Source: Silicimonas sp. (GTDB taxonomy: Bacteria; Pseudomonadota; Alphaproteobacteria; Rhodobacterales; Rhodobacteraceae). Taken from it: DNA of 61,018 bases. The DNA is taken from NCBI GenBank assembly GCA_022824315.1, contig JAJEAC010000130.1, forward strand, positions 1 through 61,018. The letters run 5' to 3'. The notes under the pieces are model-generated. The model searched no databases. It saw only the letters and a program-made list of their open reading frames with translations, and had not been told where the DNA came from. Of this stretch, positions 48,551 to 57,272 are shown in pieces. A program made the translations under genes and the position numbers. The stretch's first letter is position 1, and every line of letters begins with the position of its first letter.

Positions 48551-49369
48551 TCAGGTTTGGATTTCAAGAATTTCGGCGACTTCGGGCCAACTCTTGGCAC
48601 CGTTTTCGCGCAGGTCGTTCGTCAAGTCCTCCGGCACCCAGTCGATGAAGCAGGACTTGAAATTCGGGTTGCCCTGGATGGCCTTGAACCAGCGCTCGAC
48701 ATTGGGCAGCCGCCCGCGTTCCCACATGCCATGCATCGACATCATCGCCAGGCGGTTCACGTAGGGCGTCAGCGAGATGTCGGCGACCGAGAACCTGTCG
48801 CCGACAAGCCAGTCCTTGCCCTCCAGCGCCTCTTCCATCTTGTGGAGATAGGCGTCGTAGAGCCTGACCTTCTCCGTCGCGCCCGGCGCTTCAAACCCGT
48901 GTCGGACGAAATTGTCCTTCTGCACCTTCCAGTCCGACGTGACCGAGATCGTGGGCGTGGAGGCCAGGAATTTCTCGGCCCCTTCCGGTCCCAGGTTCTT
49001 CAGCACCGTATGGCGATGCGAACAGACAAAGGTCATCGTCCCGCAGGCCGGATGCAGATCCTCGTCGACCGCCTTGGTCCAGTAGCGCACCTGTGCCCGT
49101 TCCCAAGGATCGGTCGGATGCACGCTGGTCTCGGGCACGATCTGGTCGAGGTATTCAATGATCACCGTGCTGTCCGGAATCACCAGATCGTCATGCAGGA
49201 GCGTCGGCACGACTCCCTTCGGATTCAGCTTCAGGTACCCGGGATCAAACTGCTCTCCCTTCAGGATGTCGATATAGACGCCGTGCCATTCCAAGTCCTT
49301 TTCCGCCATGGCAAAGCGGACCTTTGCGGCACATACGGACGATCCATGGTGATAAAGAGTGAACGTCAT
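48551..49369 (-). CDS. Glutathione S-transferase (beta-etherase LigF-like)
   Basis: 272 residues from MTFTLYHHG, overlapping the ALDH stop (ATGA). N-terminal thioredoxin fold (HHGSSVCAAKVRFAMAEK, LNPKGVVPTLLHD, PDSTVIIEYLDQIVPE) and all-helical C-terminal half (VRYWTKAVDEDLHPAC, GDRFSVADISLTP). The central region with WTKxVDE reads like the beta-aryl-etherase branch (LigF) more than housekeeping GSTs. This is pattern memory, not an alignment. Substrate unknown. Confidence 0.82.
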   Translation of the reverse strand: MTFTLYHHGSSVCAAKVRFAMAEKDLEWHGVYIDILKGEQFDPGYLKLNPKGVVPTLLHDDLVIPDSTVIIEYLDQIVPETSVHPTDPWERAQVRYWTKAVDEDLHPACGTMTFVCSHRHTVLKNLGPEGAEKFLASTPTISVTSDWKVQKDNFVRHGFEAPGATEKVRLYDAYLHKMEEALEGKDWLVGDRFSVADISLTPYVNRLAMMSMHGMWERGRLPNVERWFKAIQGNPNFKSCFIDWVPEDLTNDLRENGAKSWPEVAEILEIQT

Positions 49370-50805
49370 AGCTGCACCGTAACCCACTTGAGCTCGGTCA
49401 TCGCTTCAAGATCGGCATCGGTTCCTTCCCGTCCCACCCCGCTTTCACCATTTCCGCCGAACGGCACATGCGCTTCATCGTGGACGGTCGGTCCGTTGAC
49501 GTGACACATGCCCGCTCCGATGTTGCGCGCGAAATGGAACGCCTTGTTGATGTCGTTCGTGAAGATGGCGGAAGACAACCCGAACTCGGTATCGTTGGAT
49601 CTCTCCAACCCCTCTTCATAGCTGTCGACCGGGTATATCGAGGTCACGGGGCCAAAGGTCTCTGTCCGACATACGGTCATGTCCTCCGTTACGCCTGTCA
49701 GAATAGTCGGCTGACACCGGTTGCCTTCCCACTCGCCGCCAACAACAACGGTTGCCCCGTTCGCCCTTGCATTCTCGATGTGATCCCTGACCCGATTGCG
49801 TTGCCGTTCCGAGATGATCGGAGACACGACCGTATCCGGGTCGCGCAGGCTGCCCATGCCGGCCATCGACGCGATCTTCGCGAAGCGCTGGACGAATTCA
49901 TCGTAGATAGGGCGTTCCACGTAGAACCGGCTGGAGCCGATGCAAAGCTGCCCGCCAAACATGAAGATCGAGCGCGCCGCCAACGGCATGCACGTGTCCA
50001 GATCGGCATCCGCCAAGACCAGCGTCGGGCTCTTGCCGCCCAGCTCGAGCGTGTTCGGTGTCTTGTTCCTCGCGCAGATTTCGGCGATGTGCTGGCCGAC
50101 AACGGACGAGCCCGTGAAACTCACGAAATCCACGTCCGTGCTGCCGGTCAGGTCATCGCCGATTTCCGCTCCGTTTCCAGTGACCACGTTAAAGGCTCCC
50201 GGAGGGATCCCGGCCTCGGAAAGGACTTCGGCCATCAGGACTGACAGGTGAGGCGCCATCTCGGACGGCAGGTGCACGACCGTGTTTCCGACGGCGAGCG
50301 CATTGGCGACCAGTCGGGTATTCTTGATGAGAGGCACGTTGAACGGCGTGATGATCGCAACCACGCCGAGGGGATCGCGGATCGACATCGAGAACTTCCC
50401 CGGCACGTCGGACGGGATCGTTTCGCCCCTGACATTGCGGCAAATGCCGGCTGCGGCACGGACCATGGCCAGCCCCTTGTTGAATTCGAACATGGCCTTG
50501 CCAACCGTCGATCCGACTTCGTCGATCAGGCAATCGACCAGTTCGGTTTGGCGCTTTTCCATGATCTCCGCCGCCCGCAACAGCCAGCGCTCGCGGTCGG
50601 TCGGCGTGGTCGCCTTGTACGCGGGAAACGCTGACTTCGCTGCCGCAATCGCCTTGCGGATGTCATCGCCCGACCCCTTTGCCGCAACGGCATAGAGGCT
50701 GTCATCAAGCGGGTTCAGGTCTTCGAAAGTCTCTCCTGTCGCTGCATCCACCCACTCGCCTCCGATGAAGTGCTGCAGCGTCTTGATTTCGGTCGTGGTG
50801 TCCAT
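49366..50805 (-). CDS. Aldehyde dehydrogenase (vanillin/benzaldehyde dehydrogenase-like)
   Basis: 479 residues from MDTTTEIKT. ITPFNVPLIKNTRLVANALA VGN, ELGGKSPTLVLADADLD, catalytic Cys in FMFGGQLCIGSSR, and NDTEFGLSSAIFTND. The layout and missing betaine-type motifs place it near aromatic aldehyde dehydrogenases. Oxidises an aldehyde to an acid with NAD(P)+. Follows the TRAP permease by 19 bases. Confidence 0.88.
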   Translation of the reverse strand: MDTTTEIKTLQHFIGGEWVDAATGETFEDLNPLDDSLYAVAAKGSGDDIRKAIAAAKSAFPAYKATTPTDRERWLLRAAEIMEKRQTELVDCLIDEVGSTVGKAMFEFNKGLAMVRAAAGICRNVRGETIPSDVPGKFSMSIRDPLGVVAIITPFNVPLIKNTRLVANALAVGNTVVHLPSEMAPHLSVLMAEVLSEAGIPPGAFNVVTGNGAEIGDDLTGSTDVDFVSFTGSSVVGQHIAEICARNKTPNTLELGGKSPTLVLADADLDTCMPLAARSIFMFGGQLCIGSSRFYVERPIYDEFVQRFAKIASMAGMGSLRDPDTVVSPIISERQRNRVRDHIENARANGATVVVGGEWEGNRCQPTILTGVTEDMTVCRTETFGPVTSIYPVDSYEEGLERSNDTEFGLSSAIFTNDINKAFHFARNIGAGMCHVNGPTVHDEAHVPFGGNGESGVGREGTDADLEAMTELKWVTVQL

Positions 50806-50824
50806 GTGATGATTCCTTTCTGCG

Positions 50825-52186
50825 TTAACCGGCCACAATCGTTTCGGGCAGGAAAAGCGCTATCTGCGGGAAGAGAATGAGAAGACCTATCATCATGGCC
50901 ATGGCGAACCAGAACGGCCAGATACCCCGAAAGATCGTTCCCATTGGAACGTCCGGCGCGATCGACTTGACGACGAAGACGTTGATGCCGACAGGCGGGC
51001 TGATCATGCCCATTTCCAGCACGATCACGATGATGATGCCAAACCATATCAAGTCCCAGTTCAGCCCGATCGCTATCGGGATGACGACCGGAATGGTCAG
51101 CACGAGCATTGCAATCCCCTCCAGGAACATGCCCAGGAACATGTAAATGAGCACAATCACCAGGAGGATGCCGAAATCCCCGATCGGCAGCGACGTCAGG
51201 AAGGTGACGAGCTGTGCGGGCAGTTCGGTCAGTGACATGAAGGGTATGAAGACAAAGGCGCCGATGATGATCAGGAAGACGGTCGCTGTTGCGCTCATCG
51301 TCTCCAGGATCACTGTCTTCAATTTTTCCAGGCTTAGGGAGCGCCGCGCGGCCGCAACGACAAAAGTCAGGAATGCGCCAACCGACGAAGCCTCGACCGG
51401 CGTGAAGAATCCGGTGTACATTCCGCCAATGGTTATCAGGACAACGCCGATGATCGGCGTTGCATGCCAAAACGACGAGAGGCGCCCGGCAAGCCCTGAT
51501 CTCGGTCCCGGGGGGCCCGCCTGGGGCTTGCGGGCCACGACGAGATTGATCGCGCCGATGAAGAGCAGGGTCAGGATTATGCCCGGAAAGACTCCCGCCA
51601 TGAACAGGCGCCCGATGGACTGCTCGGTGAGCACGGCATAGATGATCATGCCGCCGGACGGCGGGATCAGGAAACCGAGCGTGCCCCCGGCAGCGACCGC
51701 GCCGGTAGCAAGGCCGTCGGCATACTTGTATCGTTTCATTTCCGGCAGCGCGACGCGGCCCATCGTGACGGCGGAGGCCAGCGACGAACCCGAAAGCGCG
51801 GCAAAGCCCGCGCAGGCCGCGACGGTTGCCGAGGCCAGGCCACCGCGCAAGTGCCCCATCCAGCGGTAGGCGGTGGTGAACAGGTCGTTCGACATGCCCG
51901 AAACGCCTGCGAGATTGCCCATCAGAACGAACATCGGGATCACGAGCAGGTTGAAATTCGATGCGGCCTCGAAGGTCTCGCCGGCCAGGTTCGAATACGC
52001 GATCTTCCATCCGCGCGCCCAAGCCTGGTCCGGGCCCATTCCGATGGTGATGAACTTGTTCGCGTTGGCAACCGCCGTCCCGACGAACCCGACGCCCAGC
52101 ATCGAGAGAGCAACCGGCATCCGCAGCGCCAGCAATGCAAACAGCGACAAGAGCCCGATCAGGCCAAGTAGCGTCATGCTGATCAT
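50825..52186 (-). CDS. TRAP transporter large permease (DctM type)
   Basis: 453 residues and about 12 spans. MTLLGLIGLLSLFALLALRM PVALSML, SGSSLASAVTMGRVALPEMK, PPSGGMIIYAVLTEQSIGRL and SPPVGINVFVVKSIAPDVPM. ATG at 52186 overlaps the small-permease stop (ATGA). Reading frame intact although its binding-protein gene is broken. Confidence 0.94.
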   Translation of the reverse strand: MISMTLLGLIGLLSLFALLALRMPVALSMLGVGFVGTAVANANKFITIGMGPDQAWARGWKIAYSNLAGETFEAASNFNLLVIPMFVLMGNLAGVSGMSNDLFTTAYRWMGHLRGGLASATVAACAGFAALSGSSLASAVTMGRVALPEMKRYKYADGLATGAVAAGGTLGFLIPPSGGMIIYAVLTEQSIGRLFMAGVFPGIILTLLFIGAINLVVARKPQAGPPGPRSGLAGRLSSFWHATPIIGVVLITIGGMYTGFFTPVEASSVGAFLTFVVAAARRSLSLEKLKTVILETMSATATVFLIIIGAFVFIPFMSLTELPAQLVTFLTSLPIGDFGILLVIVLIYMFLGMFLEGIAMLVLTIPVVIPIAIGLNWDLIWFGIIIVIVLEMGMISPPVGINVFVVKSIAPDVPMGTIFRGIWPFWFAMAMMIGLLILFPQIALFLPETIVAG

Positions 52187-52728
52187 AGCGGATTGCTCCC
52201 GACCTTCAGCTTGGCGACCTCGTTGGAACGCGCCAACTGCCAGATATCCAGCAGGAGTATTGCCGCGTAGAGGCCCACCGAGAACGCAAGGAGGTAGTAG
52301 AACGGTTCGAACGAAATCAGCAGCTGCTGCGTGGTCTCTCCAAATCGCACCGCGTTTTGGCCGGCATGCCAAAGCCTCCAGGACATAATGGCAAGCAATG
52401 CACATCCCAGAAGCTTGACGAAGATCATCGACCATTTGGCAAACCACGCGGACATGCGGGATTCCAGCACCTCGATTTCGATATGGGCCCCGGTTCGGGC
52501 GCCTAGCGGAACCGACAGCGCAACGATGACAACCAGCGACAGCAGAAGCAGATCCTCGGCCCCCACGATCGGCGCGTTCAGGGCCTTTCTCATGACCAGG
52601 ACGTTCCAGACGGAAAAGCCCGTCATGAAGACAATCGCCGTGCCGCCACAGGTCAACGACAGCCAAATAAGTGCACGGTCCAAGGCTCTGATTGCACGCA
52701 TCTTCTCACGCTCAAGCTGCATTGACAT
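52183..52728 (-). CDS. TRAP transporter small permease (DctQ type)
   Basis: 181 residues, four spans (WLSLTCGGTAIVFMTGFSVW, DLLLLSLVVIVALSVPLGAR TGAHIEIEVL). Intact. Starts about 42 bases after the remains of dctP. Confidence 0.9.
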   Translation of the reverse strand: MSMQLEREKMRAIRALDRALIWLSLTCGGTAIVFMTGFSVWNVLVMRKALNAPIVGAEDLLLLSLVVIVALSVPLGARTGAHIEIEVLESRMSAWFAKWSMIFVKLLGCALLAIMSWRLWHAGQNAVRFGETTQQLLISFEPFYYLLAFSVGLYAAILLLDIWQLARSNEVAKLKVGSNPL

Positions 52729-52770
52729 CCCAAAAAGAACAGCCGGACCGAAAGATCCGGCAGCAGTGAC

Positions 52771-53178
52771 TTACCGCTTCATCGCCTTGTGAATCCCTGC
52801 GGCGTTCCCGATGCCGCGTTCGGCATTTTCCGCGAAGATTCTCTTCATGCCTCAGCAATGACCGCATCCATCCTAGCACGCACTTCCGCCGATACGGAAA
52901 CCGATATGACATCCTTCATGGCTTCAGGCTTGATCGTCAGCCAGTTCTGCCCACGTTGTCCCTCGCCATTGAAACTCGTCGCCTCCATCATGGGTGCCGG
53001 CTCACCGGAAAGCTCGTCGATGATCGCGCGGCGCCCGTCCGAAAGGCCTTTGTAATGCTCCTTGTCCATGGCAACGAAGAAGATCGCGACGCTCAGTTCC
53101 TCTGCATTCGCCCGCAACGCGGGCGACTCCAAACGTGGACGCAAACGCCAGCGCCAAGCCGAAATGCGTGACTTTCAT
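52771..53178 (-). pseudogene. TRAP binding protein (dctP) with central deletion and frameshifts
   Basis: A good ribosome binding site (AGGGGAGGGA) and ATG 53178 open a normal signal peptide (MKVTHFGLALAFASTF). Within about 20 codons the frame changes to a DctP C-terminal third (SVAIFFVAMDKEHYKGLSDG, IIDELSGEPAP, VSAEVRARMDAVI). That frame stops at 52845. A third frame (KRIFAENAERGIG..) finishes what looks like the family tail at 52771. About 200 central residues, including the ligand-binding Arg region, are gone: 408 bases remain of roughly 1 kb. It cannot encode a working receptor. Confidence 0.8.
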
Positions 53179-53214
53179 GATTCCCTCCCCTGTCGGCAAA
53201 GCCGTCTTGACGGA

Positions 53215-53226
53215 TTGGGATCCCAA
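53215..53226. promoter_or_regulatory. GGATCC-centred operator 1
   Basis: TTGGGATCCCAA, a perfect 12-bp palindrome 37 bases upstream of the dctP remnant start. Confidence 0.65.
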
Positions 53227-53287
53227 GGCATCAAAAAAATGCCGAGATTCCAGAAATTGAGCCAGTCGCTTCCCAATGCTTGCATAA

Positions 53288-53299
53288 TTGGGATCCCGT
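53288..53299. promoter_or_regulatory. GGATCC-centred operator 2
   Basis: TTGGGATCCCGT, one arm identical to operator 1. Its centre is 73 bases away, close to seven helical turns, so both sites face the same side of the DNA. Confidence 0.6.
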
Positions 53300-53687
53300 T
53301 TCAAGCTTCAATTGCTGCTTTTTTGATTGATGCCTTGCGCGGCCGTCCATGGAGGAACCTGTGTTCTCTCGGCCCGGCCACCAGGTTTCTCGGCGAGCCG
53401 GACAAGCTCCGGCAGGCGGCGGTCATCCCGGGTCACGCGTTACGGATTTCCGCGTATCCACCTGTCCCCTCCCGCCGGCGCAACCCGATTCGGGTCCGTT
53501 GGCATGCGGCCGGAAATGCCGGCCGGAACCGGGCCGGCAGCGCCGGAAAAGACTGAAAGACTTCGGCTCCAGCATTCGTTGCGCGGTCCTTGCGGGCGTG
53601 CATTGCGTCCGCCGTCGCGACCCTTCAGGTCCGGCGCCGCCTCCGATCCGATGGCGAAGGCCCAGACTGCTTGGACGACGTCTCCGG
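53300..53687. other. 388-base stretch without an intact gene
   Basis: Between the dctP operators and the gntR remnant. Only compositional open frames, no recognisable motif. Confidence 0.45.
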
Positions 53688-54195
53688 ATGTCCTCCTTGA
53701 TCTTGGGATCCCGACAAGCATCCTATGCTCCCGCGGAATCGATTGACACGCAACTTGCCGCCCGAATTCGACAGGACATCATCGTGGAGTCATGCTCGGA
53801 GGGAGAATGGCTGCCTGAAGCGCAACCGTGCAAAACCCTCGATGCGTCACGGACACCGATCAGGCTGGCGTTGCGCCTGTTCGAGCGGCAAGGTGCCACA
53901 AGCCGCGGCGAAGGCTGCGGGTACATGGTTCAGGCCCCGGCCGCGTTGGACATTGGACAAGACACCTGATCAGTTTGAGCGCGACAATTTCCGCCTGCGC
54001 CTCGGCAATGTGCAACATCAGGCCATCTGCGAGGCAATCGAGAGCGGCGACCCGGTTCGCGCCGAAGGCATGATGCGGGAACACTCTCACATGATGATCG
54101 AGTACATCCGGACACTTGAAGATCGAGACAAGTGCCTGACCGTCGCGGACCTTGTTCCATTCTCCGCTGCCGATCCGCTGACAACGGCCGACTGA
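53688..54195 (+). pseudogene. GntR/FCD regulator, internally deleted and frameshifted
   Basis: The first frame (53688-53969) encodes a GntR winged helix: DTQLAARIRQDIIVESCSEG, then DASRTPIRLALRLFERQG and GEGCGYMVQ. It stops after QDT. In another frame the end of an FCD domain follows to 54195 (AICEAIESGDPVRAEGMMRE HSHMMIEYI). Together they span 508 bases against about 700 for a full gene, so the central effector-binding part is missing. The DNA-binding half may still be made as a short protein of up to 93 residues. Confidence 0.75.
53703..53714. promoter_or_regulatory. GGATCC-centred operator 3
   Basis: TTGGGATCCCGA, at the start of the gntR remnant. Position fits autoregulation of the original gene. 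Confidence 0.6.
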
Positions 54196-54199
54196 TTGT

Positions 54200-55837
54200 T
54201 CATTCGCCGGTCACCGGTCTTCGACTCGGGAGAATCTTGGGGTCCTTGCCCTTGGCGTCATCTTCATTCCAGTAGCCGATCAGGACGCCAAGCTGCTCTT
54301 CAATGCCAGTCATCCTGACGTTGCGCTCTTCCGACCAGGTCTCGCGCTGCCTGTATTGAAGCGCCCAGTCCGCGAGATGACCGGCCATCTTCTGGCGAAT
54401 GCCTTCATGTTCGGGACTGCGGCCAAGATCGACCAGTTCGTCGGGATCGTTTTCCAGGTCGAACAGCACAGGCGGGTACCCGGGCGCGTGCACGTATTTC
54501 CAACTTTCGGTTGCAACCATGTAAGTCCGGCAGTCCAGAGGCGTCCGTCCCGTCTCAGGCCGGAACACCTGGCAAGAATAGTCGTATTCGCTGATGGCAT
54601 AGCTGCGCCATTCAACGTCTTCGCCCCGGATCTTCGGCATGAGCGAGCGCCCATCCAAAATGTTCCGGGTCACTTCGCCGCCCTGGTGCTCGATGAACGT
54701 CGGCAGAAGGTCGATAGCCTCGACCAGTGATGCATCAACCGTCCCGCGGGTCGCGTCCGCTTCCTTGCTTGGATCCGCGATGATCAACGGAATCCTGACG
54801 GAGGGGGCGTGGAAATAGTCCTTGTCGCCCATCCAGTGGTCGCCCAGATAGTCGCCGTGGTCGGAGGTGAAAACGATCATGGTATCGTCGAGCAATCCGC
54901 GCTTCTCCATGGAGTCGAACAGGATCCCGAGCTGGTCATCGATTTGCGATATCAGCCCCATGTAGACCGGGATGACCGTCTCGCGTGCAACGTCCCTGCC
55001 AAAGGTCTTCCCGGCAACCCGCGTCATGAAGAGTTTCATGAGGGGATTGGTGTCCACCAATTCGTCTTCAGTCCTTGTCGCGGGAACGACGTCGCCAGCC
55101 GAGTACATGTCGTTGTACGGCGCGGGCGCGACATAAGGCCAATGGGGCTTGATATAGGACAGGTGCAGCAACCACGGAGCCTTCCCGTCGTCCTCCGCCA
55201 GGAATTCCATTGCCCGCCTGGTCATGTAAGGCGTCTCCGAGTCCTCCTCTGCGACCCGCGCAGGCAGGTCGACGCGATCATTGAAGAAACCGGAGCGAAC
55301 CCCCTCCTCCGTTTCGACGGAGTTCGCCGCCCAATGCCACGGGTTGTCGTCTTCCACGTATCCTTTCGACTTCAGGTACTGGTTGTAGGCGACGTCCGGG
55401 CGGACCATCGAATCCGGATGCACTCCGTCGTCGCGCTCATGCACCTCGAAACCGGCCTGCGCATGGTGGACCCCGATGGTGCTGCCGGCATCCACTCCAA
55501 GTCGTTCCATGCCCTCCCGGTCGGCAATCATGTGCGTCTTGCCCACCAGAACGGTACGCATGCCCAGCGGATTCAAGTGGTGGCCGATGTTCCGTTCACC
55601 GATGCGAAGCGGCGCAAAGTTGGATGCGGACCCATGTGACGACACGTAGCGGCCGGTATAGAAGCTCATGCGTGACGGGCCGCAGATCGGCGACTGGCAA
55701 TAGGTGTTGGAGAAGGTGACACCTCGTGCGGCCAGTGCATCGATGTTCGGGGTCTTGATGGTCGGGTGCCCGGTGCACCCAAGATAGTCGAACCGAAGCT
55801 GATCGCACATGATGAAAAGTATGTTCTTGCGCGCCAT
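54200..55837 (-). CDS. Sulfatase / phosphonate-monoester-hydrolase-type enzyme
   Basis: 545 residues, alkaline-phosphatase superfamily, type I sulfatase. NILFIMCDQLRFDYLG (metal Asp), SPICGPSRMSFYTGR with the CxPSR motif whose Cys becomes formylglycine, GKTHM, FTSDHGDYLGDHWMG (metal Asp-His) and KDYFHAPSVRIPLI. No signal peptide, so cytoplasmic. Hydrolyses a sulfate or phosphonate ester. A formylglycine-generating enzyme must be encoded elsewhere. Divergent from the alkylsulfatase-like gene with two GGATCC palindromes between them. Confidence 0.9.
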   Translation of the reverse strand: MARKNILFIMCDQLRFDYLGCTGHPTIKTPNIDALAARGVTFSNTYCQSPICGPSRMSFYTGRYVSSHGSASNFAPLRIGERNIGHHLNPLGMRTVLVGKTHMIADREGMERLGVDAGSTIGVHHAQAGFEVHERDDGVHPDSMVRPDVAYNQYLKSKGYVEDDNPWHWAANSVETEEGVRSGFFNDRVDLPARVAEEDSETPYMTRRAMEFLAEDDGKAPWLLHLSYIKPHWPYVAPAPYNDMYSAGDVVPATRTEDELVDTNPLMKLFMTRVAGKTFGRDVARETVIPVYMGLISQIDDQLGILFDSMEKRGLLDDTMIVFTSDHGDYLGDHWMGDKDYFHAPSVRIPLIIADPSKEADATRGTVDASLVEAIDLLPTFIEHQGGEVTRNILDGRSLMPKIRGEDVEWRSYAISEYDYSCQVFRPETGRTPLDCRTYMVATESWKYVHAPGYPPVLFDLENDPDELVDLGRSPEHEGIRQKMAGHLADWALQYRQRETWSEERNVRMTGIEEQLGVLIGYWNEDDAKGKDPKILPSRRPVTGE

Positions 55838-55876
55838 GCGTGTGTCACCCTCTGAATTCCGCGCTGTATCGCACCC

Positions 55877-55888
55877 TTAGGATCCTAA
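55877..55888. promoter_or_regulatory. GGATCC-centred operator 4
   Basis: TTAGGATCCTAA, a perfect 12-bp palindrome 40 bases upstream of the sulfatase start. Confidence 0.65.
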
Positions 55889-55937
55889 ATCAATGCATGA
55901 GCGGGGCGAGACCGGGGATAGATCGCTCTCCTTGCAT

Positions 55938-55949
55938 TCAGGATCCCAA
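55938..55949. promoter_or_regulatory. GGATCC-centred operator 5
   Basis: TCAGGATCCCAA. Centre is 61 bases from operator 4, near six helical turns, and 52 bases before the alkylsulfatase-like start. Confidence 0.6.
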
Positions 55950-56000
55950 ACCGATACCCAGTTTCGCATGATTGATGCGGTGAAATTTGGAGGAGCGCCG

Positions 56001-57272
56001 ATGCATCCTGAACTGCAAGCCCACCCCGAGTACTTCGCGAAAGACGTGGTCCAGATTGCGGAAGACGTCTATCAGGCATTCGGATTTGCGGCGTCGAACG
56101 TGTACATGATCGTCGGGGACGACGGGGTTGTCATCATTGACACGACCGAAACGACAGCTGCCGCCGAAAACGTTCTGGCAGAGTTTCGCAAGATCACCGA
56201 TCTGCCGATCAAGACGATCATTCTGACACACTCTCACCGCGACCACATCTCTGGCGCAAGCGTCTTTGCCGCCGGAGGAAACCCCGAAATTCTCGCGAGC
56301 GACAGGTCGTCCCAGGACGCGCTGCTCGAAAAGACCATCCACCCCCGCGCCGTCAAGGCGCTGCAGGCGCGCACGAAGCGCCAGTTCGGCATCGGACTGT
56401 CCTACCCGGACGAAATCATCGGCATTGGCGTCGGACCGGGCGACCGCCCGCTCAAGGGCATGGGCGCCGGCATCCTGCCCCCGACGCGTCGCATTGGTGG
56501 AGAGGGCGAGACGGTGACAACCTGCGGCATCGAGCTTGAGCTGGCGATGGCGCCCGGGGAAACCCCCGATCACATGGTCGTCTGGTACGCCGACAGGAAA
56601 GTGCTGTTCTGCGGCGACAACTTCTATCGCGCGTTTCCGAACCTCTACGCAATTCGCGGGACCGAGTATCGGGACTTTGACGCTTGGGCGGACACGCTGG
56701 ACCAGTTGATGGCGTTTGAGCCCGAGGTGCTTGCGCCCGGCCACACCAAGGCGATGACGGGAGCGGATACCATCAGGGAAGTCCTGACGGACTATCGGGA
56801 CGCGATCCGCCACATCGTCAGCGAAACCCGCAACGGCATGGATGCGGGCAAGACCATCGACGAGCTGGCGCATAGCGTGCACCTGCCGCCCGAACTTGCC
56901 GAGAAGCCCCACCTGCGCGAGTACTACGGGAGGGTCGACTTCGCCGTTCGCGCTTACTTCGTAGGGACCATCGGATGGTTCGACGGCAACCCCACGTCGC
57001 TCAGCCCCCTGTCTCCGGCGGACGAAGCGCTTCGCTTCATCGAACTTGCAGGCGGGCCGGAGGCCGTCATGACGGCCGTCGAAAAGGCCCGGGCGGAAGA
57101 AGACTATCAATGGGCATTGCAGCTGATTGACCGGCTGATCCATGCCGGCCAAGGCGGGGGAAACGCCAAGGCGATCAAGGCTCTGCTTCTGAGGTTGCAC
57201 GCACGCGCCCAGATCAACTGCCCGACGCGGCACTACTACATTCAGTCGGCGAAAGAGCTGGAGCAGGGCTAG
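56001..57272 (+). CDS. Alkylsulfatase-like metallo-beta-lactamase hydrolase
   Basis: 423 residues. ATG 56001 is chosen because TTTGGAGGA sits 6 bases upstream; longer starts at 55968 or 55893 would run through the operator region. Metallo-beta-lactamase core with LTHSHRDHISGA (HxHxDH), MVVWYADRKVLFCGDNFYRA F and LAPGHTKAM. An alkyl-sulfatase dimerisation helical domain follows (DGMDAGKT-like region, LREYYGRVDFAVRAYFVGTI GWFDGNP). This is the SdsA1/BDS1 architecture that cleaves linear alkyl sulfates. No signal peptide. Confidence 0.88.
   Translation: MHPELQAHPEYFAKDVVQIAEDVYQAFGFAASNVYMIVGDDGVVIIDTTETTAAAENVLAEFRKITDLPIKTIILTHSHRDHISGASVFAAGGNPEILASDRSSQDALLEKTIHPRAVKALQARTKRQFGIGLSYPDEIIGIGVGPGDRPLKGMGAGILPPTRRIGGEGETVTTCGIELELAMAPGETPDHMVVWYADRKVLFCGDNFYRAFPNLYAIRGTEYRDFDAWADTLDQLMAFEPEVLAPGHTKAMTGADTIREVLTDYRDAIRHIVSETRNGMDAGKTIDELAHSVHLPPELAEKPHLREYYGRVDFAVRAYFVGTIGWFDGNPTSLSPLSPADEALRFIELAGGPEAVMTAVEKARAEEDYQWALQLIDRLIHAGQGGGNAKAIKALLLRLHARAQINCPTRHYYIQSAKELEQG

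Noticed and set aside
50204..50211. GGGATCCC palindrome inside the aldehyde dehydrogenase gene
   Set aside because: Within coding DNA with G/C flanks; not counted as an operator.
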